Shown in pieces: positions 17,558 through 26,110 of a stretch of DNA of 64,000 nucleotides. The position numbers and the translations under genes were made by a program. The stretch's first letter is position 1. The number at the start of each line of letters is the position of its first letter. Below the pieces are notes generated by a model. The model saw nothing but the letters and a program-made list of their open reading frames with translations, was not told the origin of the DNA and searched no databases. This stretch comes from Thalassospira marina (GTDB lineage: Bacteria > Pseudomonadota > Alphaproteobacteria > Rhodospirillales > Thalassospiraceae): assembly GCF_002844375.1 (NCBI RefSeq), contig NZ_CP024199.1, forward strand, positions 2,467,001-2,531,000, written 5' to 3'.

Positions 17558-18292
17558 CTATTCGGAAGCAGCCACAATACGCGGCTTTTCCGGGTTTACC
17601 GCAGGGACGAAACCGTTTTCCTGCTGTTTTTCACTTTCAAGTTCCACGATGCGCTGGCGCAATCCCTGCACCTCGCGCGACAATTCATCAAGGGCGCGCG
17701 CCACCGGGTCCGGCAGGTCGCCAACCGGGGTACCATAGGCACAGAACCGGTCATCCTTTTCACGGCGCACGATCTTGGCAGGAATACCCACCACAGTTGC
17801 ACCTTCGGGCACCTCGGCCAGAACAACCGCATTGCCACCGATGCGGGCATTTTTGCGCACGGTGAACGGGCCCAGAATTTGCGCACCGGAGCCAACAATC
17901 ACGCCATCTTCAAGTGTCGGGTGGCGCTTAAGGCCACGCTGCCCGTCACTGTCAACACTGGGTGCCGTACCGCCAAGGGTAACGCCCTGATACAGGGTTA
18001 CGTCATCACCGATTTCGGCAGTTTCACCAATAACAACACCCATGCCGTGATCGATAAAAAAGCGTTTGCCGATCGTGGCACCGGGATGAATTTCAATGCC
18101 GGTCAGCCAGCGCATGATCTGCGAGAAAAAACGCGCCGTAATGCGGAAACCGCGCTTCCATAACCAGTTCGTACAGCGATATCCCATGATCGCATGAAAC
18201 GCCGGATAGCTTAACACGACCTCAAGACGGGAACGTGCCGCGGGATCGCGGGCGATCATCGCGTCTATTTCCTGGCGAATTATCTTGAACAT
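17558..18292 (-). CDS. cysE: serine O-acetyltransferase
   Basis: CysE makes O-acetylserine, the first step of cysteine synthesis. The 244-residue protein has the N-terminal helical domain (ARSRLEVVLSYPAFHAIMGYR) and left-handed beta-helix hexapeptide repeats. The active-site region is GIEIHPGATIGKRFFIDHG, with the family motif IGDDVTLYQGVTLGGT. Beyond the usual end (about residue 180) is an extra tail of some 60 residues with a coiled-coil-like stretch (ALDELSREVQGLRQRIVELE). The open frame extends to 18442, but that would start upstream of the promoter. ATG 18292 has AGGGGA eight bases before it. It is likely the first gene of the operon that continues into iscR. Confidence 0.95.
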   Translation of the reverse strand: MFKIIRQEIDAMIARDPAARSRLEVVLSYPAFHAIMGYRCTNWLWKRGFRITARFFSQIMRWLTGIEIHPGATIGKRFFIDHGMGVVIGETAEIGDDVTLYQGVTLGGTAPSVDSDGQRGLKRHPTLEDGVIVGSGAQILGPFTVRKNARIGGNAVVLAEVPEGATVVGIPAKIVRREKDDRFCAYGTPVGDLPDPVARALDELSREVQGLRQRIVELESEKQQENGFVPAVNPEKPRIVAASE

Positions 18293-18400
18293 GGGGCTGT
18301 CCCCTGTGTAATAAGTAGCTTCGATTCCCGGTAGCCGGCCGCATCGACACACCGTCGCGTCACACGCAACACGTATCGTTTTGGCTGTCCGGTTGACCGA

Positions 18401-18433
18401 AATATAGGATAACCGAGTAACGTGGTCAAGTAT
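18401..18433 (-). promoter_or_regulatory. sigma70 promoter of cysE overlapped by an IscR type-1-like operator
   Basis: On the minus strand TTGACC (18429-18424) and TATATT (18406-18401) are separated by exactly 17 bases. The 25 bases from 18433 to 18409 begin ATACTTGAC and end TACTCGGTTAT. Compared by eye with the E. coli IscR type 1 consensus (ATASYYGACTRWWWYAGTCRRSTAT), 20 of 25 positions agree. The site covers the -35 box, as expected of a repressor operator. It lies about 115-140 bases before the cysE ATG. Confidence 0.65.
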
Positions 18434-18536
18434 TTGCCCCAAGCAATTTATGCCAGCAGAACAAAAAAACTCACAAATCTACTCGGGTATATTCTTCCTA
18501 CTGCACACCCATTTGCGGACAGGAGCTGTCTGATCC

Positions 18537-19175
18537 ATGCCTGAGGTCATTTTTAACGGCCCCGAAGGGCGCCTAGACGGGCGTTATCATCACAACGGTG
18601 CCGACGATTCGCCCATCGCGCTTATCCTTCACCCGCACCCCCAGCAGGGCGGGACGATGAACAACAAGCTGTGCTTTAACCTGTTTAACATGTTTAAAGA
18701 TCGCGGCTATTCGGTCATGCGGTTCAATTTCCGCGGCGTTGGCCGGTCACAGGGCGTTTATGACCACGGTATTGGCGAACTTTCAGATGCGGCCTCCGCA
18801 CTGGACTGGATGCAGACCTACAATACCAATTCACGCTCGACCTGGGTTGCCGGTTATTCCTTTGGCGCCTGGATCGGCATGCAGCTTCTGATGCGCCGCC
18901 CGGAAATTGACGGCTTTATTTCCGTTGCCGCCCCGGCCAGCGACTATGACTTTACCTTCCTTGCCCCCTGCCCGTCCTCGGGTATTCTGATTCACGGCAC
19001 CCGGGATGAAAACATTCCCGTCAATTCCGTGACCAAACTGGGTGACAAGCTCAATTCCCAGAAAGGCATTGAAGTCAATATGTGCCTGATCGAAGGTGCC
19101 GATCACTATTTTGCCAAGCAGCAGGAAGAAGTGGTTCGCCAGGCATCGGCATATCTGGACAAACGCGGGGCATAA
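18537..19175 (+). CDS. alpha/beta hydrolase
   Basis: A 212-residue alpha/beta-hydrolase resembling the COG2945 group of short cytosolic hydrolases. Features are the oxyanion-hole segment LILHPHPQQGGTMNN, the nucleophile elbow GYSFGAW (Ser about residue 104), an acid near HGTRDEN, and the catalytic His in EGADHYF. The substrate is unknown. AGGAG lies 11 bases before the ATG. It is divergent from cysE and convergent with anmK, with a shared terminator. Confidence 0.85.
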   Translation: MPEVIFNGPEGRLDGRYHHNGADDSPIALILHPHPQQGGTMNNKLCFNLFNMFKDRGYSVMRFNFRGVGRSQGVYDHGIGELSDAASALDWMQTYNTNSRSTWVAGYSFGAWIGMQLLMRRPEIDGFISVAAPASDYDFTFLAPCPSSGILIHGTRDENIPVNSVTKLGDKLNSQKGIEVNMCLIEGADHYFAKQQEEVVRQASAYLDKRGA

Positions 19176-19253
19176 TCCGGACGGGAGGAAGATGCGCGAA
19201 AAAACGCAGCATCAAAACCCCGTATCAGCCCAGCGCCATTGTCAAAAAATGGG

Positions 19254-19281
19254 GGCCGCCTGAAATTCAGGCGGCCTTTTC
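19254..19281 (+). terminator. terminator of the alpha/beta hydrolase gene, overlapping the end of anmK
   Basis: GGCCGCCTGAA and TTCAGGCGGCC form an 11-bp perfect stem followed by TTTTCT. The last codons of anmK on the other strand lie within it. Confidence 0.8.
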
Positions 19282-20382
19282 TATATGATATAACCGGCCC
19301 CCAAGGCAGGGTTCGGGAACGCCCGTAGTGCCGGGAAAGCTGATCGGATATTCCAGCAAATGGCGCACGGCAAGATAACCAAAGCATTCCGCCTCGACCG
19401 CATCGCCGTTCCAGTCCAGTTCATCGACCGAGCGCACGGGCACACCCAGCCCCTCGGCCAGTTTATCCATCACAAAACGGTTATGCCGGCCACCACCACA
19501 GACAAACCATTGCAATGGTGCGAGCGGCAAATGGTTAACCCCGGCCACCACCGCCGCCACCGTGCAATGCGACAGGGTTGCTGCGCCATCGGCCATATTC
19601 AAACGTGCCTCGGTCACAAGCTGATCAATACGGGCGGCCATGTCTTCGCGGTCCAGTGATTTGGGCGGCACCAGATCAAAATAGGCATCTTCCAGAAATT
19701 TCAGGCCGACATAGGCATCGACGGCACCAGAAAAAGCGGTCTCACCATCGCGGTCATAAGGGGTGCCGGTGTGGCGTAACATCCAATCATCGATACGGGC
19801 ATTACCCGGCCCACAGTCAAATGCGACAAGGTCTTCATCCGTGCCAATCCAGGTAACATTGGAAATACCGCCAATATTCAAAACGGCAACCGGCGCATTC
19901 ATGCCAGCACTTTTGATCAATGCGGCATGATAAACCGGGGCCAGCGGTGCCCCCTGCCCGCCTGCAGCAACATCGGCCAGGCGAAAATCGGCAACAACGG
20001 GAATACCGGTTAATTCCGCCAGCATATAGGGTGTACCAATTTGCCGGGTAATACCGGCCGCAGGTTCGTGAAAAACGGTTTGGCCGTGAAAACCGATAAC
20101 ATCTATATCGGAAGCCTGCATTCCGGCCTGTGCCAGCAATTCGAAAACGGCATCGGCATGCAGGCGGGTTAAATCATCGGCCACCACATGTTCGCTATTG
20201 GTCGCGGCCCGGTTACCAAAACAGGCGCGGATTTGATCGCGCAATTCCTGCTGATAGGGCACGGAAACAAAATGCCCGGTCCGGCGCACTTCGATACCAT
20301 CGGTTTCAATAATGGCTGCATCGACCGCATCAAGCGACGTGCCGCTCATCATTCCAATGGTGCGATACCATTTTCCCTGCAT
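19267..20382 (-). CDS. anmK: anhydro-N-acetylmuramic acid kinase
   Basis: AnmK phosphorylates and opens 1,6-anhydro-MurNAc in peptidoglycan recycling. The 371-residue protein has the ATP-binding GMMSGTSLDAVDAAI at the start, GFHGQTVFHEP with the catalytic region, NIGGISNVT, and FVCGGGRHNRF near the C-terminus. The open frame reaches 20463. The ATG at 20382 has GGAG nine bases upstream and matches homologue starts. It is divergent to tyrS. This neighbourhood (anmK-tyrS back to back) is common in alphaproteobacteria. Confidence 0.95.
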   Translation of the reverse strand: MQGKWYRTIGMMSGTSLDAVDAAIIETDGIEVRRTGHFVSVPYQQELRDQIRACFGNRAATNSEHVVADDLTRLHADAVFELLAQAGMQASDIDVIGFHGQTVFHEPAAGITRQIGTPYMLAELTGIPVVADFRLADVAAGGQGAPLAPVYHAALIKSAGMNAPVAVLNIGGISNVTWIGTDEDLVAFDCGPGNARIDDWMLRHTGTPYDRDGETAFSGAVDAYVGLKFLEDAYFDLVPPKSLDREDMAARIDQLVTEARLNMADGAATLSHCTVAAVVAGVNHLPLAPLQWFVCGGGRHNRFVMDKLAEGLGVPVRSVDELDWNGDAVEAECFGYLAVRHLLEYPISFPGTTGVPEPCLGGRLYHIEKAA

Positions 20383-20687
20383 CAAGGGTGCTCCGTCCTG
20401 CAAATATTGTGGCTCGGGTTCTTGGGCGCACGACTTGTGCCCCTGTATGCGCGATTTTCCCAAGGCCGGGTGAATAAATCAATAAACAGCGGTAAAAATT
20501 GCCACGTATCGCCGGTATTTTCACCGGCATCCTGCCCGATCATGCAATTGGATGTAATCAATTCGGGAAAGCGGCGCTCGGTGATTGCTGCGCCTGATCC
20601 TTTTGTGTTAGATGGTCGTCCGCGCTGCCTGCAAGGCGGGCTGGCGCATCGCACATGACCTTCACAACACAACATAGCGCAAAAACA
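20383..20687. other. divergent intergenic region between anmK and tyrS
   Basis: The 305 bases hold no gene that I can support. A weak promoter for tyrS may be TTGCTG at 20585-20590, 17 bases, then TTAGAT at 20608-20613. I see no T-box or other structured leader. Confidence 0.4.
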
Positions 20688-21941
20688 ATGACTGAACTCA
20701 AGTCTGATTTTCTCCGCGTCATGGAAGAACGCGGTTACATCCACCAATGCACTGATCTTGCCGGGCTTGATGCCTATGCATCAGAAAAGAAGGTGGTGTG
20801 CTATGTAGGTTATGATTGCACCGCAGACAGCCTGCATGTCGGATCGCTGGTTTCGATCATGATGCTGCGCTGGTTGCAGAAAACCGGACACAAACCGATT
20901 GTTCTGATGGGCGGCGGCACCACCCGCGTTGGTGACCCGACCGGCCGCGACGATGCCCGCCCGGTTCTGACCGACGAAGTTATTGCCAACAATATGGCTG
21001 GCATCAAAAAGGTTTTTGAACAGTTCCTGAGCTTTGGCGATGGTCCGACCGACGCGGTTATGGTCAACAATGCCGACTGGCTTGATAAGATCAATTACAT
21101 CGAATTCCTGCGTGATTTCGGCCGTCATTTTTCGGTCAATCGCATGCTCAGCTTTGATTCCGTCAAGCTGCGTCTGGACCGTGAACAGTCGCTCAGCTTT
21201 CTGGAATTCAACTACATGATCCTGCAGGCCTATGACTTTGTCGAACTGCAGCGCAAATATGGCTGCGTCCTGCAGATGGGCGGTTCGGACCAGTGGGGCA
21301 ATATCGTTAATGGTGTCGAACTGGGCCGCCGCGTGGATGACAGCGCCCTGTTTGGCCTGACCACCCCGCTGATGACGACTGCTTCGGGTGCCAAAATGGG
21401 CAAAACGGCATCGGGCGCTGTTTGGCTGAACGAAGAACGCCTGTCGGCCTATGATTACTACCAGTTCTGGCGCAATACCGAAGATGCCGACGTCATCAAG
21501 TTCATGAAGCTGTTCACCGAACTGACGCTGAATCAGGTTGCCGATTACGCCAAGCTTGAAGGGGCCGAAATCAACGAGGCCAAAAAGGTATTGGCATTTG
21601 AAGCCGTCAAGCTGTGCCGTGGGGAAGAAGCTGCCCTTGCTGCTGCCGAAACCGCGCGCAAAACGTTTGAAGAAGGCGTTCTGGCCGATAGCCTGCCGAC
21701 CGTTGAAATCGCCAAGGCCGACCTTGATGCCGGTATCCCGGCGTTTGATCTGTTCCGCCGTGCCGACCTTGCCAAATCAGGCGGCGAAGCACGCCGCCTT
21801 GTTAAGGGTGGTGGTGCCAAAATCAACGATGAAAAAGTTGATGATGAAAACCAGGTGATTGGCGCGGATGCCGTTGATGCCAATGGCGTGATCAAGCTTT
21901 CGGCAGGTAAAAAACGCCACGTTCTGGTGCGCCCGGTCTGA
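20688..21941 (+). CDS. tyrS: tyrosyl-tRNA synthetase
   Basis: Class I aminoacyl-tRNA synthetase for tyrosine (417 residues from this start). It has the HIGH-type motif in DSLHVGSL, the tyrosine-binding region (DWLDKINYIEFLRD), the KMSKS-type loop KMGKTASG and a C-terminal S4 RNA-binding domain (LAKSGGEARRLVKGGGAKIN). Two in-frame ATGs exist, at 20655 and 20688. Homologues usually begin MTELKSDF, favouring 20688, though neither has a strong Shine-Dalgarno. It is followed by a terminator. Confidence 0.96.
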   Translation: MTELKSDFLRVMEERGYIHQCTDLAGLDAYASEKKVVCYVGYDCTADSLHVGSLVSIMMLRWLQKTGHKPIVLMGGGTTRVGDPTGRDDARPVLTDEVIANNMAGIKKVFEQFLSFGDGPTDAVMVNNADWLDKINYIEFLRDFGRHFSVNRMLSFDSVKLRLDREQSLSFLEFNYMILQAYDFVELQRKYGCVLQMGGSDQWGNIVNGVELGRRVDDSALFGLTTPLMTTASGAKMGKTASGAVWLNEERLSAYDYYQFWRNTEDADVIKFMKLFTELTLNQVADYAKLEGAEINEAKKVLAFEAVKLCRGEEAALAAAETARKTFEEGVLADSLPTVEIAKADLDAGIPAFDLFRRADLAKSGGEARRLVKGGGAKINDEKVDDENQVIGADAVDANGVIKLSAGKKRHVLVRPV

Positions 21942-21970
21942 TAACCTGATAACAGACATCCCTATATGGA

Positions 21971-22004
21971 AAACGCCCTGATCCAGCCGGACAGGGCGTT
22001 TTTT
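21971..22004 (+). terminator. terminator of tyrS
   Basis: AACGCCCTG and CAGGGCGTT flank a 12-base loop, followed by TTTT. It sits between the convergent tyrS and AsmA-like genes. Confidence 0.88.
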
Positions 22005-22043
22005 AATGCATAATCAGCAGCGAAAATAAACGTCCACCGCGGC

Positions 22044-25000
22044 TTAGCCCGGCTTGGCCCCGGTAATCAGGTTACGGAAAACACCCGGCACAAAAGTAGA
22101 CAGCGGATTGACCGAGATATCCGGGTTTTCAACCGGCCCTTCGACAGTGTAGGTGGGCGCAAACACACCACCACCTTCCTCGCCGACCAGCAAATCACCA
22201 ATCAGCGGGATTTTACCCAAGACGGAATTCAGGGCGTAAAACGGCACGACAGAACCCGCGAGTTTGATCTGGTCCTGCGCCAGATCAATGCTGCCATTTG
22301 CCGTAACCCCGATTGCCGCACCATTGGCCGCAACCTTGGAAAGGGTCAGTACGTTGTTGGCATAGGTGAAATCACCATCCATCGCATCAAAGCTGATGCC
22401 TTTGCCCTGCAGGGAATCCACCAGCCCAAGCAGTGAGGCCGCATTCAAAACCCGTGCACCCAGCGGTGCATTGACGATGCGGAAATTTTCAATATGGGCA
22501 GTGCCGGTAAAGGGCTGGGAATAGGTGCGATCATCAACCGTGCCCTGAACATTCAGCTTGCCACCGCGCAAATCGCCGTAAAGGTCAATCGCGGCAAGGA
22601 AGCGCCCCGCATCGTCAGAACTTAATTGGACTTTGCGTTTGCCACCAGCAACAGGTTCAACCTGGGCAAACAGATCGGCGGTGCCATCCAGCTTGCCATT
22701 CAGAACAATCGACCGCCATTCCTGCCCTTCAACATGGATCGAACCCTTCAGGTTTTTAACCACCTGGTCACGCGCAGCCACCAGTTCGCCGAAATCAAGA
22801 TAGATTTCCTTTTTGCCGCCAACACGGGTGGTTTCTTCGCCAATACCGCCGCTATCAGGGCCTTTGCCGGTTTTGGTGCCTGTCCCTGCTGCGGGGGTGC
22901 CCTGTTGATCATCGCCCTTGCTATCCGAAGATGCATCGCTGGAAATCAGCCAGGGACGCGCATCAAACCGTTCGGCTTTTACGTCAATTTCGGAATCCGC
23001 CTTTTTACGGTTAAAGGTAATACGCCCGTTTTCAACAACGGGGGCATCGCCCTTCACATAAAAACGGTTGGCTTCAAGGCGGACATTAATGGCGGAAAAT
23101 TCGCTATCCGTTGCACCCTTGTCGTTGCGGCTGCCATTTGCGGAGAGATTGCCTGTTGCATCCCCCGCGCCATCCTTGCCCGGTTCACGCGCCCCGCCAT
23201 TTTCGGTCAGGAACGGGCGCAGGTCGATCTGGTCGCCCGTCACATCAATTTTCAGAACATCATTGTCATTGACGACAAGCGTGCCTGTCAGACCGCTGTT
23301 TTCGCGGAAATGGCCATTGGCGAGTTGAAAATGGACCTTGTCATCAAGCTTGTTTTCACCACGCCAGCGGCCACTTGCCAAAATAGCAGCATCCGGTGCC
23401 GTCAGGTCGATTTTACGCACCGTCCCGCCGCCATCGGCACCAAACAGCACATCGAATGCCAGCTTGGAAGGCTGCTGTGCATCCTTGTGGTAATCCGCCT
23501 CGGAAAGGTCGATCTCGCTATTGGCAAGGTCAGCTTTGCCAATTACCTCGACACCGCCAGCACGAATAACCTTGATTTCAACATCGCCATCCGCCGTGCC
23601 CTTGAGGAAGGATGAAACATCGATGCCAATATCATTCAGGGCGGCAAGGTCAAATTTACCGCCCAACTGATAATGGCTGGTCAGCGGTGTTTTATCATCA
23701 AAGCTTTCCACCCAGCGAATGGTGTTATGCCCCTGGCCGATGGTGGCGTCACCGCTAAGCTCCAGGCCCTTGGTATTGACCTGCAGTTCAAAATTGCCGT
23801 TATTCAGGTCAAGCTTGCGAAAGACATTGGTAATCTTGGCTTTTTCAATGCGCGACGCCGCTGCGACTTCAACATCATCAAAGCTGAGGTCGGAAAGCAG
23901 CGGGAAAGAAAGCTCCACCCGGGTTGCCTGGCTGCCTGAAAGCTGTTTGGGATCAATTTCCAGTTTTTTGGCGAAACCCAATGGTTCGTGATCAATCAGG
24001 TTCATGGCATCGCGCACGCCACCATGAACGACAAATTCTATATTTGCCCATTCATTGTCGGTATCAAGCTGGGAAAAGACCAGCTTGGCACTATCGACCT
24101 CGATGCCATCAGCAACACCGCTATCGACAAAAATGCTGAAACTATTGGCATTAAATTCGGCATGGCCAGCGGCCTTTTGCACCTTGGGCATGCCGGGCAG
24201 ATATTGCACATCGATATCGGACATCGTCATATCGCCGGTCAAACGATCGATGGCGGCATCACCATTTTCACCGCGATGCATGGCAAGGTCAATTTGCGCC
24301 AGATGAACCCCGCCACCCGACAGGTTTTTAACCACCCACTGGCGCGGATTATCGCCCAGCGTTTCGGGCCAAAGGTTGGTCAGATCATCGGTTGCAACAT
24401 TGGTGGCCGCGGCCTTTAATTGCACCGCCCAATTACCCAGCGGATGATCAATATCGGCATTGACCTTAAGGCCGGTTTTACCCGTGGTCACGCTTACATC
24501 GCGAAAGGCGAGTTTGCCGGGCACATATTTGACCGTCGCCTTGCCACCATCAATGTCATAAACGGAATTCAAGGGCGTTGGTAACTGCACCCGCCCGGCA
24601 CCCACATCCAGCTGGGCGACAACATCAAAAATGCTGCCATCCGCCCCAAGGTTGGCATCAAACGTGCCTGATACCGGCAGGTCAAACCGGTCCAAGCCAA
24701 TAAATTCCGATGAAATGGTCGAAAGGGATGCTGGAATGACTTTGTCGATATGCGCCTTCAGGGCAATGCGTTCATCCTGTGTGGAATAGCTTGCCGTTGC
24801 TGTTACATCGGTCGTCATGGAACCAGCGGCGACAGCCAGTTTCAAGTCGGCATCAATACCACCAGGGCGGCGCGCAAGGCGAATATCGGATTGCGGCGCA
24901 GACCAGGTCACGCCCAAAAGGCGGTCTTCCACCTTCAGATCGGCGTGATAAATGCCAAAACTTTCAAAATAGGCAGCAGCGGGAAAATCAGCCGCTTCAC

Positions 25001-25856
25001 CCGATAAAATGGCAACCACACGGCGCATCAGCGCACTGCCCGACACCAGTTCCTGTTCGGTCAGATCCCCGTCATCGCCGGCATTCTGCTGAGGATCGTC
25101 CGCCTTCTCCGAATTTTCTCCAGCAGCTCCTTCCGGGGCCGAGGCTGCGGCATCGCTGCCTGCCTCGGCACTCACAGGATTTTCCGCTACAGTCGGCGCG
25201 GCCTGATCACCGGAAGCCGCTTGATCATCCGGTGTTACTGGCGTTGCCTGATCGCCTGATGCAGTTTCACCCGCCGGGGATTTTGCCGGATCGGGGATGG
25301 GGGTGGACATAACCGCCGTATCTTCGGGCTCGGTTGGTTCCTGCATATCGGGAACGCGGGCGGTTGTCTGGTCCGCCCCCTGTTTATCGCCACCGGTATC
25401 GGTCGCATCATCTGGCACGACATTGGCCAGATCGCCCGACAGGCCAATATCAAACTGGCCGTCACTATGGCGGATCAGGCGCATGCGCGGCGCAATCAGG
25501 TCAACTTCACGAAGGGCCAGAATACCCTTGAACAGGGCGCGGCTGGAAAACACCACGTCGGCGGCGGGCATGCGCAGCATTTCGTGCCCGTTGGCCTGCC
25601 GGACAGAAATCCGCCGCATGCGGACATCAAACTTTTCTTCCCAGCCCCGCCAGACCAGAACCATGTCCTGAACGTCAAATTTCAGGTCGCCGGAGCTTTT
25701 GTTAAGTTCATCAAGGATATAGGGTGCAATGCGATTAAGTGACACAGGCCCCTGGGAAACGCGCCAGACCAGCACGCCGGAGAATACACCCACAAACAGC
25801 ACGCAAAATGCGAACAGTGATGCAATGACTCCGGAAAGTTTTTTAACGTGCCTCAA
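22044..25856 (-). CDS. giant AsmA/YhdP-like envelope protein
   Basis: A 1270-residue protein anchored by one N-terminal membrane helix (about residues 10-30), with the rest periplasmic. It begins with a DUF3971/AsmA-type segment (VLVWRVSQGPVSLNRIAPYILDEL) and ends with an AsmA-like C-terminal region (FRIVNAPLGARVLNAASLLGL, SGSVVPFYALNSVLGKIPLIG). Such proteins are bridge-like beta-taco lipid-transfer proteins that move phospholipid between the inner and outer membranes. Two low-complexity insertions stand out: an acidic Pro/Ala/Asp/Gln-rich stretch of about 115 residues (about 145-260) and a Gly/Asp/Ser-rich one near residue 1000. The start is TTG at 25856, because later candidates would cut the membrane helix. 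It is divergent from glnE. Confidence 0.88.
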   Translation of the reverse strand: MRHVKKLSGVIASLFAFCVLFVGVFSGVLVWRVSQGPVSLNRIAPYILDELNKSSGDLKFDVQDMVLVWRGWEEKFDVRMRRISVRQANGHEMLRMPAADVVFSSRALFKGILALREVDLIAPRMRLIRHSDGQFDIGLSGDLANVVPDDATDTGGDKQGADQTTARVPDMQEPTEPEDTAVMSTPIPDPAKSPAGETASGDQATPVTPDDQAASGDQAAPTVAENPVSAEAGSDAAASAPEGAAGENSEKADDPQQNAGDDGDLTEQELVSGSALMRRVVAILSGEAADFPAAAYFESFGIYHADLKVEDRLLGVTWSAPQSDIRLARRPGGIDADLKLAVAAGSMTTDVTATASYSTQDERIALKAHIDKVIPASLSTISSEFIGLDRFDLPVSGTFDANLGADGSIFDVVAQLDVGAGRVQLPTPLNSVYDIDGGKATVKYVPGKLAFRDVSVTTGKTGLKVNADIDHPLGNWAVQLKAAATNVATDDLTNLWPETLGDNPRQWVVKNLSGGGVHLAQIDLAMHRGENGDAAIDRLTGDMTMSDIDVQYLPGMPKVQKAAGHAEFNANSFSIFVDSGVADGIEVDSAKLVFSQLDTDNEWANIEFVVHGGVRDAMNLIDHEPLGFAKKLEIDPKQLSGSQATRVELSFPLLSDLSFDDVEVAAASRIEKAKITNVFRKLDLNNGNFELQVNTKGLELSGDATIGQGHNTIRWVESFDDKTPLTSHYQLGGKFDLAALNDIGIDVSSFLKGTADGDVEIKVIRAGGVEVIGKADLANSEIDLSEADYHKDAQQPSKLAFDVLFGADGGGTVRKIDLTAPDAAILASGRWRGENKLDDKVHFQLANGHFRENSGLTGTLVVNDNDVLKIDVTGDQIDLRPFLTENGGAREPGKDGAGDATGNLSANGSRNDKGATDSEFSAINVRLEANRFYVKGDAPVVENGRITFNRKKADSEIDVKAERFDARPWLISSDASSDSKGDDQQGTPAAGTGTKTGKGPDSGGIGEETTRVGGKKEIYLDFGELVAARDQVVKNLKGSIHVEGQEWRSIVLNGKLDGTADLFAQVEPVAGGKRKVQLSSDDAGRFLAAIDLYGDLRGGKLNVQGTVDDRTYSQPFTGTAHIENFRIVNAPLGARVLNAASLLGLVDSLQGKGISFDAMDGDFTYANNVLTLSKVAANGAAIGVTANGSIDLAQDQIKLAGSVVPFYALNSVLGKIPLIGDLLVGEEGGGVFAPTYTVEGPVENPDISVNPLSTFVPGVFRNLITGAKPG

Positions 25857-26110
25857 TGACCTGCTTTCCCCAAACCCGCGTAATTACCATCATTCCGATC
25901 AAAGCATTAACGCCGCACAAGGCAAAGGGTTTCCATGATTTTGCCCTAAATTAAAGCTGACCTGACAACGTTGTTGTTTACAGGGCCTTTTTGTCATCTC
26001 CAAGAGAGGTTATGACTAAAGTGTGATTTAAGACCAAAAAGATACTGCCAGCATATCGTTCGGCACCAAAATTGCCGGGCACCCGCGCCACAAACAAAGG
26101 AAGGCCCATC

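Noticed and set aside
22626..23615. 329-codon plus-strand frame
   Set aside because: Antisense within the AsmA-like gene; low-information composition and no start signal.
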